Below are positions 7,397 to 15,971 of a DNA stretch of 64,000 bases, piece after piece; within the stretch, counting starts at the first letter, position 1; every line of letters begins with the position of its first letter. Source of the DNA: Streptomyces longisporoflavus. Its GTDB lineage: Bacteria > Actinomycetota > Actinomycetes > Streptomycetales > Streptomycetaceae. The position numbers and the translations under genes were made by a program. The notes under the pieces were generated by a model. That model was not told the origin of the DNA and made no database searches. It was given only the letters and a program-made list of their open reading frames with translations. The DNA lies in assembly GCF_014649775.1 (NCBI RefSeq), contig NZ_BMTR01000028.1, positions 1 through 64,000 of the forward strand, given 5' to 3'.

Positions 7397-10090
7397 ATGA
7401 CGCACGACGCGCGAAGCCGACCTCCGGTCCACGCCCTGCTCGCCGACGGGACGACGACCTGCATACGGGCCGTCCGACCCGACGATCACTCCCAACTGCG
7501 CGGCCTCTACGAGGAGATGTCACCGGAGAACCTTCGGCTGCGCTTCTTCACGGCGAGCCGCCGGTCCGCGGCACAAGCCGCGGACCGTGCATGCGCCGCG
7601 GCCCGCCCCGGGTACAGGGCGCTCCTGGCCGAGACCAAGGACCAGATCATCGGTCTCGCCGAGTACGAGAGGGCGGGCGAGCCCGAAACCGCCGAGATCT
7701 CGCTCGCCGTGGCGGAGGGCCTGCACCACCGGGGGGTCGGCACCCTGCTTCTGGAACACCTGGTCTCCGCCGCCCGCGCCGATGGCATCACCGCGTTCAC
7801 CGCCGACGCGCTCGCCGAGAACCACGAGGTGCTGAGGGTCTTCGCCGGCCTCGGGCTGCGCACCGCCCGTTGCTTCGACGGCCCCGAGGTGCGCTGCACC
7901 ATCCAGCTGGAGGAGGACGAAACCTACCTGACGGCCGTCGAGGAGCGCGGCAGCGCCGCCGACGTGGCCAGCCTCCAACCGCTGCTGAGGCCTGGCTCCA
8001 TCGCCGTCGTCGGCGCGGGCCGCAAGGCCGGTTCGGTCGGCCGGGCCGTCCTGCGCAACCTACGAACGGGCGGCTTCACCCGGCAGCTCTTCACCGTCAA
8101 CCCGAGCGTCTCGTCGCTGATGAGCGTGCCTGCTTATCCGTCGGTCGGCGCATTGCCCCGGGTCCCCGACCTGGCGGTCCTGGCGGTACCCGCGTCGGCC
8201 CTGCCCGCCACGGCGGAAGAGTGCGGCAAGGCGGGTGTGCGCGCCCTGGTGGTCGTCACGGCCGGCCTGGACGCCGTCCAGGCAACCGCCCTGTTGGCCA
8301 CCTGCCGGACGTACGGCATGCGCCTGGTCGGCCCGAACTGCCTCGGCGTCTCCAACACGGACAAGGAGGTGGCGCTGGACGCGACCTTCGCCGCCCGCCG
8401 TCCACGTCCCGGCACGGCCGGTGTCGCCGTGCAGTCCGGGGGAGTGGGCATCGCCCTGCTGGACGGCCTGTCCCGCCTGGGCCTTGGCATCTCCACCTTC
8501 GTCTCGCTCGGTGACAAGTACGACGTGAGCGGCAACGACCTGCTCCAGTGGTGGGAGTGCGACGGCGTCACGGACCTGGCCCTGCTGCATTTGGAGTCCT
8601 TCGGAAACCCCCGGGCATTCTCGCGGACGGCGCGACGGGTGACCAGGCGCATACCCGTTCTCACCGTCGACGCGGGCCGCACCGACGCCGGCAGGCGTGC
8701 CGCCGCCTCGCACACCGCCGCCGCGGCCCCGCGGACCATGACCCGGCAGGCCCTGTTCACCCAGGCCGGCATCACGGCCACCCGAACGATCGCTGAGCTC
8801 ATTCAAACCGCCGCCCTGCTGCACTCCCAGCCCGCGCCCGACGGAAACCGCGTCGCCATCATCACCAACGCGGGCGGTGCGGGAGTCCTCGCGGCGGACG
8901 CCTGCGCCGAAGCGGAACTCACCCTGCCGCTGTTGCCGGCCGACCTCACCGCCGACCTGCTCGCCGTCCTGCCCGAGGGCGCATCGACCACCAACCCGAT
9001 CGATGCCACCGCGGCCGTCAGCGAGGATCAGCTCAGGAAGTGCGTGGACCGGCTCACGCTGTCCGGCTCCGTCGACGCCGTCCTGGTGGTACTGGTCCCC
9101 ACTGCGGTCGCCACGGCGACCGGGGCCGACCTCGCCCGGGCCCTCACCCAGGCACCCGGTCGGCATGCTGGAGCTGTTGTCGCGGTCCGCCTCGACCAGG
9201 AGCTGCCCGTGCGGCTGCTGCCCACCACGACCACCGGCTCCATACCGTCCTACGCCGATCCGCAGTCCGCCGCCCGATCCCTGGCCCACGCGGTCCGCCG
9301 CGCCCGGTGGCTGTCCCGGCCGCCCGGCAGCGTTCCCGACCTGGCACGGATCGAGACGGCGCAGGCCCACGCCGTGGCCGACGCCTGGTTGGCCGGTCAC
9401 CCCGAAGGCGGCTGGCTGGATCCGCGTACCTGCGCCGAACTCCTCGCCTGCTACGGCATACCCCAACTCCGCTGGGCCTGGGCCGAGACCGAGGACGAGG
9501 CCGTCATCGCCGCCGAGCGGTTGCGCGGTCCGGACGGCCGGGTCGTGCTGAAGGCGCACTGGCCCGGCCTGCTGCACAAGAGCGAGCAAGGAGCCATCCA
9601 CCTCGACCTGCAGGGAGACGCCCAAGTACGGGCCGCCTTCCGAGACTTCGAGACCAGGTTCGCCGGGCTGCTGTCCGGGGTGGTGGTGCAGCCGTTGGCC
9701 GAGCGTGGCACCGAAATGTTCGCGGGCGTCGTCCAGGACGAGGTTTTCGGCCCGCTGGTCCTGTTCGGTCTTGGCGGCAGTGCCACCGAGCTGCTGGCCG
9801 ATCACTCGGCGCGCTTGGCTCCGCTCACCGATTTCGACGTCCATGACCTGATCACCTCGCCGCGCTGTGCCCCGTTGCTCTTCGGCCACGGAGGCGGCGG
9901 GCCCGTCGACCTCGAAGGCCTGGAGCAACTGCTGCACCGGCTGTCGCGGATGGCCGGCGACCTGCCGCAGCTTGCCGAGGCCGACTTCAACCCCGTCCTG
10001 GCACGTCCCGGCGGCGTCACGGCACTCGATGCGCGCGTACGTCTGCTGCCGCGGACCGCCCATGACCCGTATCTGCGCCGGCTGCGCTGA
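7397..10090 (+). CDS. GNAT acetyltransferase fused to NDP-forming acyl-CoA synthetase (Pat-like)
   Basis: The 897-residue protein has an N-terminal GNAT domain (about 20-165, acetyl-CoA loop LHHRGVGTLLLEHL). It is followed by a CoA-binding Rossmann domain (SIAVVGAGRKAGSVGRAVLR), a succinyl-CoA-synthetase-like domain with the conserved His in ASHTAAAA, and a C-terminal ATP-grasp domain (LKAHWPGLLHKSE). Relatives such as PatZ acetylate lysines of acetyl-CoA synthetase and other enzymes, but carry GNAT at the C-terminus. Here the order is reversed, as in several actinobacterial homologues. The retained His and ATP-grasp residues leave genuine acyl-CoA synthetase activity possible. ATG 7397 is preceded by CAGGAGG. 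Next to phosphoketolase it may tie acetyl-phosphate/acetyl-CoA levels to protein acetylation under stress. Confidence 0.9.
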   Translation: MTHDARSRPPVHALLADGTTTCIRAVRPDDHSQLRGLYEEMSPENLRLRFFTASRRSAAQAADRACAAARPGYRALLAETKDQIIGLAEYERAGEPETAEISLAVAEGLHHRGVGTLLLEHLVSAARADGITAFTADALAENHEVLRVFAGLGLRTARCFDGPEVRCTIQLEEDETYLTAVEERGSAADVASLQPLLRPGSIAVVGAGRKAGSVGRAVLRNLRTGGFTRQLFTVNPSVSSLMSVPAYPSVGALPRVPDLAVLAVPASALPATAEECGKAGVRALVVVTAGLDAVQATALLATCRTYGMRLVGPNCLGVSNTDKEVALDATFAARRPRPGTAGVAVQSGGVGIALLDGLSRLGLGISTFVSLGDKYDVSGNDLLQWWECDGVTDLALLHLESFGNPRAFSRTARRVTRRIPVLTVDAGRTDAGRRAAASHTAAAAPRTMTRQALFTQAGITATRTIAELIQTAALLHSQPAPDGNRVAIITNAGGAGVLAADACAEAELTLPLLPADLTADLLAVLPEGASTTNPIDATAAVSEDQLRKCVDRLTLSGSVDAVLVVLVPTAVATATGADLARALTQAPGRHAGAVVAVRLDQELPVRLLPTTTTGSIPSYADPQSAARSLAHAVRRARWLSRPPGSVPDLARIETAQAHAVADAWLAGHPEGGWLDPRTCAELLACYGIPQLRWAWAETEDEAVIAAERLRGPDGRVVLKAHWPGLLHKSEQGAIHLDLQGDAQVRAAFRDFETRFAGLLSGVVVQPLAERGTEMFAGVVQDEVFGPLVLFGLGGSATELLADHSARLAPLTDFDVHDLITSPRCAPLLFGHGGGGPVDLEGLEQLLHRLSRMAGDLPQLAEADFNPVLARPGGVTALDARVRLLPRTAHDPYLRRLR

Positions 10091-10103
10091 GGAGGAGACA
10101 GAG

Positions 10104-10415
10104 ACAAAGCACAGCAAGATCGGCTCTGTGATGACCGGTGAGGTCGTCGGCGCCCGGTACGGCACGCCGTTCAAGGACGTGGCCAAGCTGATTGCCGAGC
10201 AGCGCATCAGGGGGCTTCCCGTGATCGACACGGACGAGAAGGTGATCGGAGTGATCTCCGAGACCAATCTGCTCGTGCGAGAGGCGCAGGCCCCCGTCCC
10301 GGACCAGCGGCCGAGTCGCTTCCGACTACGTCGGACGAGCCCGTCGCCGCAGCGACGTCGTGGAGGCGTGGGCCGCCTGCGGCATCACGGCCGCCCCGGC
10401 CCCCGCGTGAGCTGA
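10104..10415 (+). pseudogene. Truncated CBS-domain protein lacking a normal start codon
   Basis: A frame just after the GNAT-fusion stop reads KHSKIGSVMTGEVVGARYGT then FKDVAKLIAEQRIRGLPVID, a typical first CBS motif of Streptomyces stress-cluster CBS proteins. These normally begin M-K-H-S/T. Here a good GGAGGAGA precedes ACA-AAG-CAC, so the expected ATG reads ACA. After SETNLLVREAQAP the similarity stops and the frame runs through unrelated sequence to a stop at 10415. The second CBS motif and the usual C-terminal BON domain are missing. CBS pairs bind adenine nucleotides; this copy is almost certainly inactive. Internal GTG 10128 or ATG 10131 could initiate only a fragment. Confidence 0.6.
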
Positions 10416-10583
10416 GATGCTTGTTGTACCGCGGCGAATGGATCGAGAGCCAGACCCTGCACATCTACCTCCTGTGCGCTCCCGACGTCCCGGGCTGCAC
10501 GGCCTTCCTGGACCACGTGCACGAGGCGCAGCTCCCGCACTCCACCACCCCACTTCGCTCGTGCAGGCGGTGTGGTCACATGG

Positions 10584-11156
10584 TCAGTCGACGGGGTCTT
10601 CGGTCCATACGAGCGTCCTCGGGAAATCCGGGTGTCTGTCGGTCACCTCCCACTCTTCGTCACCCGGCAGTATCGCGATCCATGGACGCGGCGAGGACAG
10701 CAGGTTTCCCACGAAGTCCAGCGCGCTGGTGAAGGAATGCCAGAGGGGATCACGTTCCCGGGCGAAGCCCTGCTCGATGTCCCACCAGCCGATACGGCCT
10801 GTCCTGATGTCGACCAGGAGCTGGGTAACGCTCAACGCCGCGAACGGCACGAGAAAGGGTTTGTCTCCTTCTGCCAGGTTGCAGTCGTCCGGTGCCGCGT
10901 ACTTCAACCAGGTCGCACGCTTCTTGAGGATGTCCTCGACGCCCAGGAGCGTGAACCTCGGCGGGAGAATCACGGTCAGGCCTGACCCGTTGTGGCGTAG
11001 CAGCGAGCGCTCGACATCATCCGGCAGCTGCCCGCCGAGAGACTCGTACAAGGCATCCAGGTCTGCGCGAGTACACGGAGCCGGCAATGGGTCTTCCTCC
11101 GGCGCATGCCGGGCTATCCAGCGTTCGATCTTTCCCCACGATTCCTCGACGCTCAC
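10584..11156 (-). CDS. SMI1/KNR4 (SUKH) domain protein
   Basis: The 190-residue protein has SUKH-family features: W-I-x-R near the start, YESLGGQLPDDVERSLLRHN (helix plus LPxxxxxxLxxHNG), then RFTLLGVEDIL and FLVPFAAL. SUKH proteins are often immunity proteins to toxins or regulators of cell-wall processes. No polymorphic toxin gene lies beside it, so the role is open. GTG 11156 is preceded by GGAGGAGGG. It stands alone on the minus strand, divergent from the response-regulator gene. Confidence 0.8.
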   Translation of the reverse strand: MSVEESWGKIERWIARHAPEEDPLPAPCTRADLDALYESLGGQLPDDVERSLLRHNGSGLTVILPPRFTLLGVEDILKKRATWLKYAAPDDCNLAEGDKPFLVPFAALSVTQLLVDIRTGRIGWWDIEQGFARERDPLWHSFTSALDFVGNLLSSPRPWIAILPGDEEWEVTDRHPDFPRTLVWTEDPVD

Positions 11157-11266
11157 GCGCCCTCCTCCACCCGGCTGGAGGCCAAGGATCCCAACTCGTC
11201 AACGGGCAAGACACCCGCCGGAGTTCAGAGGTGGTTTCCGAGTGATGGCCTCGGAGCAGTGTCGTT

Positions 11267-11282
11267 GGGGCCCATCCGGCCC
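11267..11282. promoter_or_regulatory. DosR/OsdR-like site upstream of the response regulator
   Basis: GGGGCCCATCCGGCCC contains GGCCC-ATCC-GGCCC and lies 65 bp before the response-regulator ATG. It would permit autoregulation, as known for DosR-type regulators. The half-sites are less symmetric than in the other three sites. Confidence 0.4.
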
Positions 11283-11346
11283 TGGCGCGCCGCACCAGCC
11301 ACCCGACACGATCTGCATGAGGGCCGTCGACACTCAGGGGGCGATC

Positions 11347-12030
11347 ATGGCCGCACGTACGTTCTCGCCGGAACACCCGATCCGCGTGTTCCTCCTCGAC
11401 GATCATGAGGTCGTGCGCAGGGGAGTCCACGACCTGCTCGACGCGGAACTCGACATCTCGGTCGTCGGCGAGGCAGGCACCGGCGAGCAGGCCATGGTCC
11501 GTGGTCCCGCCCTGCGTCCGGACGTGGCCGTCCTGGACATCCGCCTGCCCGACAGCGACGGCATCACCGTCTGCCGCGAACTGCGCTCGCAGATGCCGGA
11601 GGTGGCCTGCCTCATGCTGACCTCCTTCGATGACGACGACGCCCTCCTGGACGCGATCATGGCGGGCGCGGCAGGATACGTACTGAAACAGATCAAGGGC
11701 ACGGATCTGATCGACGCCGTCCGCACCGTTGCCTCCGGCCAGTCCCTGCTCGACCCGGCCACCACGACCCGGTTGATGAGTACGCTGCGGGGTCCGGCCG
11801 AAGCGGCGGCCTCACCGGACGACAAGCTGGCGGGGCTGACCGATCGTGAGCGCAGCGTCCTGGCCCTGATCGGCGAGGGCCTGACCAACCGCCAGATCGG
11901 CCAGCGGCTCTACCTCTCCGAGAAGACCGTCAAGAACCACATCTCCCGGCTCCTGGCGAAGCTGGGAGTCGAACGCCGCATCCAAGCCGCCGTGATCGCC
12001 GCCCACTTCGACTCGGACCGTCCGACCTGA
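11347..12030 (+). CDS. osdR: NarL/DosR-family response regulator (OsdR/DevR-like)
   Basis: The 227-residue regulator has a receiver domain with the acidic pair DD (residues 18-19), phosphoacceptor Asp64 in VAVLDIRLPDSDG, a Thr in LTSFDDDD and the Lys of YVLKQIKG. A C-terminal LuxR-type HTH follows (LTDRERSVLALIGEGLTNRQ, then LSEKTVKNHISRLLAKLGVE). HTH and linker resemble mycobacterial DevR/DosR and Streptomyces OsdR. ATG 11347 follows AGGGGG. It is convergent with the adjacent sensor kinase, 11 bp apart. Dense usp, PPOX, CBS, phosphoketolase and dehydrogenase genes around it are the usual targets of this family. The gene symbol is assigned by homology and context. Confidence 0.85.
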   Translation: MAARTFSPEHPIRVFLLDDHEVVRRGVHDLLDAELDISVVGEAGTGEQAMVRGPALRPDVAVLDIRLPDSDGITVCRELRSQMPEVACLMLTSFDDDDALLDAIMAGAAGYVLKQIKGTDLIDAVRTVASGQSLLDPATTTRLMSTLRGPAEAAASPDDKLAGLTDRERSVLALIGEGLTNRQIGQRLYLSEKTVKNHISRLLAKLGVERRIQAAVIAAHFDSDRPT

Positions 12031-12041
12031 CCGCACCGCAC

Positions 12042-13775
12042 TCACCGGCCCGGCAGCGGAACCTGCCACTCCAGGCATGTGCCGCCATCCGGTCCGCTCC
12101 CTGTGGTCAGCGTGCCGCCCAGCCCCTCGGCCCTCTCGGCGATGTTGCGCAGACCGCTCCGACGCCCGCTCTCTTCCATGCCGATGCCGATGCCGACGCC
12201 GTTGTCCGTCACGCTGAGCGTCAGCTGCCCCTTTCGTACGACGACGGAGACATCCGTGGCCGATGCCCGGGCGTGCCGGGTGATGTTGGCGAGCGCCTCG
12301 CTCAGCACGGCCACCGCATCGTCGGCCACGGTGGCGGGAACATCGACGTCGATCAGGCCCTCCATGCGTAGCGCGGGGGTGAAGCCGAGGACAGCAACCG
12401 CTTCCTCCAACGTCCGCGCGACCCGCCCGCGTAGCCCGGGACCGCCCACGGTGCTCGCATCATGAGCGCGGAGACCGAAGATGGTCGATCGAATGATCTT
12501 GATCGTGGTGTCAAGATCGTCCACTGCCCGTGTCAGGCGCTCGGAAGCCTCGGGATGCCGGACGAAACGCTGCGCGCTCTGAAGGGTCATGCCGGTCGCG
12601 AACAGACGTTGAATGGCAAGGTCGTGCAGGTCCCTGGCGATCCGGTCCCGGTCCTCGAGCAGACTGATCTGCTCGGCGTCCCGCCGGCGGCCCGCCATCT
12701 CCAGGGCCAGCGCGGCCTGTCCGGCGAACCCGGGCAGGGGAGCGATCTCGGCCTGGCGGAAGGAAGGCCGGCCGGTGCGCCGTGCGAGAACCAGCACTCC
12801 GCGCAACCCGTCGGCCGTACCCATGGGAACAGCCACCGCCGGGCCCATTCCCTTCCACCTCTCCGGGGCGAAGGTGACCCGGGGATCACTGGCCACGTCT
12901 TCTGTGGCCACCAGCCCGCCGTCGCTCAACGCGGCTCCGGCCAGGGTTCCTTGTCGCGGAATTCGCTGGCCTTGGTGCACCTCAGCGCCCTCACCGAGGG
13001 CAAGGGCCTCTTGCAGCTCTTGACTTTCGGCCACCACCAGATCCACCACGCCGATGTCGGCCGCAGTGATCGCCAGGGCGCGCTCGACCATCAACTCCAG
13101 TACGCGGGCCTCTGGCGTTCCGGACAGCAGGGCGTTGGTGAGCTCGGCGCCGGCGGTCAGCCACCGCTCGCGCAGGCGCGCCTCTTCGTAAAGCCGGGCA
13201 TTCTCGATGGCCACTCCCGCAGCCACGGCAAGGGTGGACAGCACCGCCAGGTCCTCGGCGTCGAACTCGGTCCCGCCTCGCTTCTCGGTGAGGTAGAGGT
13301 TCCCGAACACCTTCTCGCGTACTCGGATGGGCACGCCGAGGAACGTGTGCATGGGCGGGTGATGAGCCGGGAAGCCGGACGAGGCCGGGTGCTCCGAGAG
13401 CTCGCGAAGCCGCAACGGCTCGGGGTGCCGGATCAACTCGCCGAGCAGCCCGTGCCCCGAGGGGAGATCGCCGATCTGTGCCTGGACCTGGCCGTTGATC
13501 CCCACCGGCAGGAACTCGTCCAGTTTGCGCCCCGCGCCGATGACGCCGAGCGCTCCGTACTCCGCGTCCACCAACGTCACGGCGGTCTCGACGATGCGCC
13601 GGAGCACTTGAGGGAGATCCAGCTCTCGCCCGACCGAGAGCACCGCCTCCAGCAGGCCCTGCAACCGGTCCCTGGTGCCGCGGACCGCGTCGATGCGTAC
13701 CTGGAGTTCTTCGAGCAGCTCATCGAGCCGTAAGCGTGGTAACTGCTCTGAGCTGCCGCGCTGTTCGCCGGCCAT
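12042..13775 (-). CDS. osdK: GAF-GAF-HisKA_3 sensor kinase (OsdK/DosS-like, probable haem sensor)
   Basis: The 577-residue kinase has two GAF domains, a HisKA_3 dimerisation domain with His384 in RDRIARDLHDLAIQRLFATG and an HATPase domain (TDNGVGIG, SGLRNIAERAEGLGG). The first GAF carries GFPAHHPPMHTFLGVPIRVR followed by GNLYLTEK. In mycobacterial DosS the corresponding segment supplies the proximal haem histidine and a distal-pocket tyrosine, here His139 and Tyr161. Oxygen, NO or redox sensing through haem is therefore likely. ATG 13775 is preceded by GGAGG with 6-nt spacing. It is convergent with osdR; such pairs form two-component systems for hypoxia and stress responses. Confidence 0.87.
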   Translation of the reverse strand: MAGEQRGSSEQLPRLRLDELLEELQVRIDAVRGTRDRLQGLLEAVLSVGRELDLPQVLRRIVETAVTLVDAEYGALGVIGAGRKLDEFLPVGINGQVQAQIGDLPSGHGLLGELIRHPEPLRLRELSEHPASSGFPAHHPPMHTFLGVPIRVREKVFGNLYLTEKRGGTEFDAEDLAVLSTLAVAAGVAIENARLYEEARLRERWLTAGAELTNALLSGTPEARVLELMVERALAITAADIGVVDLVVAESQELQEALALGEGAEVHQGQRIPRQGTLAGAALSDGGLVATEDVASDPRVTFAPERWKGMGPAVAVPMGTADGLRGVLVLARRTGRPSFRQAEIAPLPGFAGQAALALEMAGRRRDAEQISLLEDRDRIARDLHDLAIQRLFATGMTLQSAQRFVRHPEASERLTRAVDDLDTTIKIIRSTIFGLRAHDASTVGGPGLRGRVARTLEEAVAVLGFTPALRMEGLIDVDVPATVADDAVAVLSEALANITRHARASATDVSVVVRKGQLTLSVTDNGVGIGIGMEESGRRSGLRNIAERAEGLGGTLTTGSGPDGGTCLEWQVPLPGR

Positions 13776-13804
13776 GCGCTGCCTCCGCCGGGGTGTGTCG
13801 GACA

Positions 13805-13822
13805 GGGCGTACACGTGTGCCC
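13805..13822. promoter_or_regulatory. Imperfect palindrome upstream of the sensor kinase
   Basis: GGGCGTACACGTGTGCCC is an 18-bp near-palindrome centred on ACACGTGT, 30 bp upstream of the kinase start. It differs from the DosR-like sites and may bind another regulator. Confidence 0.3.
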
Positions 13823-13991
13823 CAAACAGTAGCCATACGACGGGGAAGCGGGAGAGCGTGACGAGACCGATTCCGGCACGAGGTCGGGAAGTTTCGCGTG
13901 CGGGACGGCGAGGGGGCTCTACCGGTGGCTCGATCGCGTGCGCAGGCCGGCCTCTGTGCCAGTACCTCTGAGGACGAGCCGCGATCGCTCC

Positions 13992-14435
13992 TCAGCCGCC
14001 TCTCCCCACACGGAGAGGGGCACTGCCGACGAATTCACGTCCCGTCACCAGCTCGGCATCGACGCGAACGAGGACGTCTGCGGGCGATCCGGCCCGGGCG
14101 TCCGGGCCGGATCGGGAGAGCCGCTCGTAGACAGCCGGTTCGTTCACCACCGTGGACCTGCCGATGACCACGACGCTCCAGCCGGAGCGCGCGGCGGTAT
14201 CGATCTCGTCCGCCTCGAAGGCGACCACGGCGCCGTCCAGTGCGCGGCTCAACTCCGAGTCCGCCGCGACCCGCACCAGGACGGTGGTGTCGGCGTCGAG
14301 GCTGAAATGCACGAGACAGACGGCGGGCAGAGCATCGCGAGTGTGGACGATGCGACCGACCGAAGCCCTGGCCAGCAGGCGCAGAGACTCCTGCCGGTCG
14401 AGTTCCCGGACCCGGTCGCCGAGCACATCACTCAC
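13992..14435 (-). CDS. PPOX-class (pyridoxamine 5'-phosphate oxidase-like) flavin/F420-binding protein
   Basis: The 147-residue protein has the split-barrel flavin-binding fold. SLRLLARASVGRIVHTRDAL then PAVCLVHFSLDADTTVLVRV forms the first strands; AVVAFEADEIDTAARSGWSV and VIGRSTVVNEP complete the barrel. Such small PPOX proteins bind FMN or F420 and recur in DosR/OsdR regulons. GTG 14435 sits directly on GGGAGGGG, so GTG 14426 (8 nt behind that site) may be the real start. Exact reaction unknown. It is on the same strand as the kinase, 216 bp upstream of it, and next to a decayed paralogue. Confidence 0.8.
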   Translation of the reverse strand: MSDVLGDRVRELDRQESLRLLARASVGRIVHTRDALPAVCLVHFSLDADTTVLVRVAADSELSRALDGAVVAFEADEIDTAARSGWSVVVIGRSTVVNEPAVYERLSRSGPDARAGSPADVLVRVDAELVTGREFVGSAPLRVGRGG

Positions 14436-14797
14436 CCCCTCCCACAGACGCAGGGACCGCGGTGATCCCGCGTCCGCTCACGCTGTCGAGCTCTATGCGC
14501 ACCCACAGATCACACCGTCCGCCGGCCCCGGGGGGAGCTGTAAGCCTGGTCCTGCAACCGGCGCGCGGCGCCAGGGTCGGACACAGCCCTGGCGCGGCCG
14601 CGGACGAGTACGCTCCAGCCGCGGCTGAGAGCGTCGTCGATGGGGTGGCGTGCGGCCCGGCCGAGGCCGGGCGGCTGGTCGACACCGCCGCCGCAGAGCT
14701 CCGCCGCGGTGGTTTCCAGAGCGCCGGCCCGCCCCATGTTGCCCCGCGCGCCTGCGGTCGTTGCCCACCCGGCCTTCGAAGGCTGCTCTCCGGTCAT
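14428..14797 (-). pseudogene. Decayed second PPOX-family gene
   Basis: A minus-strand frame contains IDDALSRGWSVLVRGRARAV followed by SDPGAARRLQ, the typical C-terminal half of PPOX proteins. The family ending DLWVRIELDSVSGRGI is present only after a frameshift. The N-terminal barrel strands are missing and replaced by unrelated sequence (GWATTAGARGNMGRAGALET). It lies 7 bp downstream of the alcohol dehydrogenase, so it probably was the second gene of that operon. Confidence 0.6.
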
Positions 14798-14803
14798 GGG
14801 ATC

Positions 14804-15889
14804 TCACTCCTTGGGAGAAGAGGGCGCCGTGCGGGCCAGGGCGGTATGGGACTGGCCGCCGAGGACGACCTTGAGCGCGCCGGTGCCGGCCGCATGGGAG
14901 AACACGTCGTACGCCTCTTCCATGCTGTCCAGCGGGAAGGTGTGGGTGGCCATGGACGACGTGGGCAGTCGTCCGGCCGACAGCATGCGCAGGAGCGTGG
15001 GTGTGGAGGAGGTGTCCACGAGACCGGTGGTGATCGTCACGTTCTTGATCCACAAGTCTTCCAGGTGCAGTGTCGCGGGCTTGCCGTGCACGCCGACGTT
15101 GGCCACGTGCCCTCCGGGCCGCACCATGCGCGTGCACATCTCGAAGCTCTCGGGCACCCCTACCGCTTCGATGACGACATCTGCCCCGAGTCCGTCGGTG
15201 AGGTCGGCGACCAGCTGCTCGGGTCCACTGCCCGCGTCGACGGTCACGTCGGCACCGAGACGCTTGGCCGCGTCGAGCCGGGTGTCGGCAAGGTCCACGG
15301 CGATGATCCGTTCCGGGGTGAACAGTCCTGCCGTCACGATCGCGGCGAGCCCGATGGGGCCGGCCCCGACCACGACGACGGTGTCACCCGGCTGTACGTG
15401 GCCGTTCAGCACGCCCACCTCGTAGGCGGTGGGAAAGATGTCGGCCAGGAGCACGGCGTCCGCACTAGCCACCGAGCCGGGCAACGCATGCACGGACAGA
15501 TCCGCGTGAGGCACGCGGACGTACTCGGCTTGCGTGCCGTTGATCCGGTGTCCGAGGATCCAGCCGCCGCCGCCGAGGCACTGGCCGTAGGAGCCCTTGC
15601 GGCAGAAGCGGCATCGGCCGCACGCCGTGATGCACGAGACCAGGACCCGGTCGCCGGGACGCACCGTGCGCACATCGCTTCCGACCTGGACCACTTCACC
15701 GACGGCTTCATGGCCGAGGACCGTTCCGGGGCGTACTTCCGGCACGTCGCCCTTGAGGATGTGCAGGTCTGTTCCGCAGATCGTGACGGCGTCCACCCGG
15801 ACGATCACGTCGGTGGCCTCCTGGACGCCGGGGTCGGGGACGGAGTCCCAGGCGGACTGGCCCGGACCGTGGAAGACGAGTGCCTTCAT
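14804..15889 (-). CDS. Zinc-dependent alcohol dehydrogenase (MDR family)
   Basis: The 361-residue enzyme is a medium-chain dehydrogenase. Catalytic zinc residues lie in ICGTDLHILKG and VLGHEAVGEV; the structural-zinc lobe is CGRCRFCRKGSYGQC. NAD(P) binds at VVGAGPIGLAAIV. It would oxidise alcohols or reduce aldehydes in the cytoplasm. ATG 15889 starts the typical MKALVFHGPG. A DosR-like palindrome lies 68 bp upstream. Zinc dehydrogenases of this kind belong to the Streptomyces stress cluster around OsdRK, where they may dispose of reductant under low oxygen. Confidence 0.9.
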   Translation of the reverse strand: MKALVFHGPGQSAWDSVPDPGVQEATDVIVRVDAVTICGTDLHILKGDVPEVRPGTVLGHEAVGEVVQVGSDVRTVRPGDRVLVSCITACGRCRFCRKGSYGQCLGGGGWILGHRINGTQAEYVRVPHADLSVHALPGSVASADAVLLADIFPTAYEVGVLNGHVQPGDTVVVVGAGPIGLAAIVTAGLFTPERIIAVDLADTRLDAAKRLGADVTVDAGSGPEQLVADLTDGLGADVVIEAVGVPESFEMCTRMVRPGGHVANVGVHGKPATLHLEDLWIKNVTITTGLVDTSSTPTLLRMLSAGRLPTSSMATHTFPLDSMEEAYDVFSHAAGTGALKVVLGGQSHTALARTAPSSPKE

Positions 15890-15956
15890 GACGATTCCTC
15901 TCCTGGGCCCCTGACTCGGGTTCCTCCAGCCTGTCGGGAACAGGCGCTCCCCGCAT

Positions 15957-15971
15957 GGGCCGATCGGTCCC
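15957..15971. promoter_or_regulatory. DosR/OsdR-like palindrome upstream of alcohol dehydrogenase
   Basis: GGGCCGATCGGTCCC is nearly symmetric, flanked by T and A, and is the clearest of the four sites. It lies 68 bp before the dehydrogenase ATG. Confidence 0.5.

Noticed and set aside
6092..8514. Long plus-strand frames across the divergent usp/GNAT region
   Set aside because: They run antisense through the usp gene or out of frame through the GNAT gene; only the short hydrogenase-related pieces are meaningful.
8060..10267. Long minus-strand frame opposite the GNAT fusion
   Set aside because: No domains, and the plus strand carries three recognisable domains across the same bases.
10421..10584. 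Plus-strand frame LYRGEWIESQTLHIYLLCAP as a gene
   Set aside because: Protein-like but short, with no family recognised and a doubtful end; could be a fragment, not reported as a feature.
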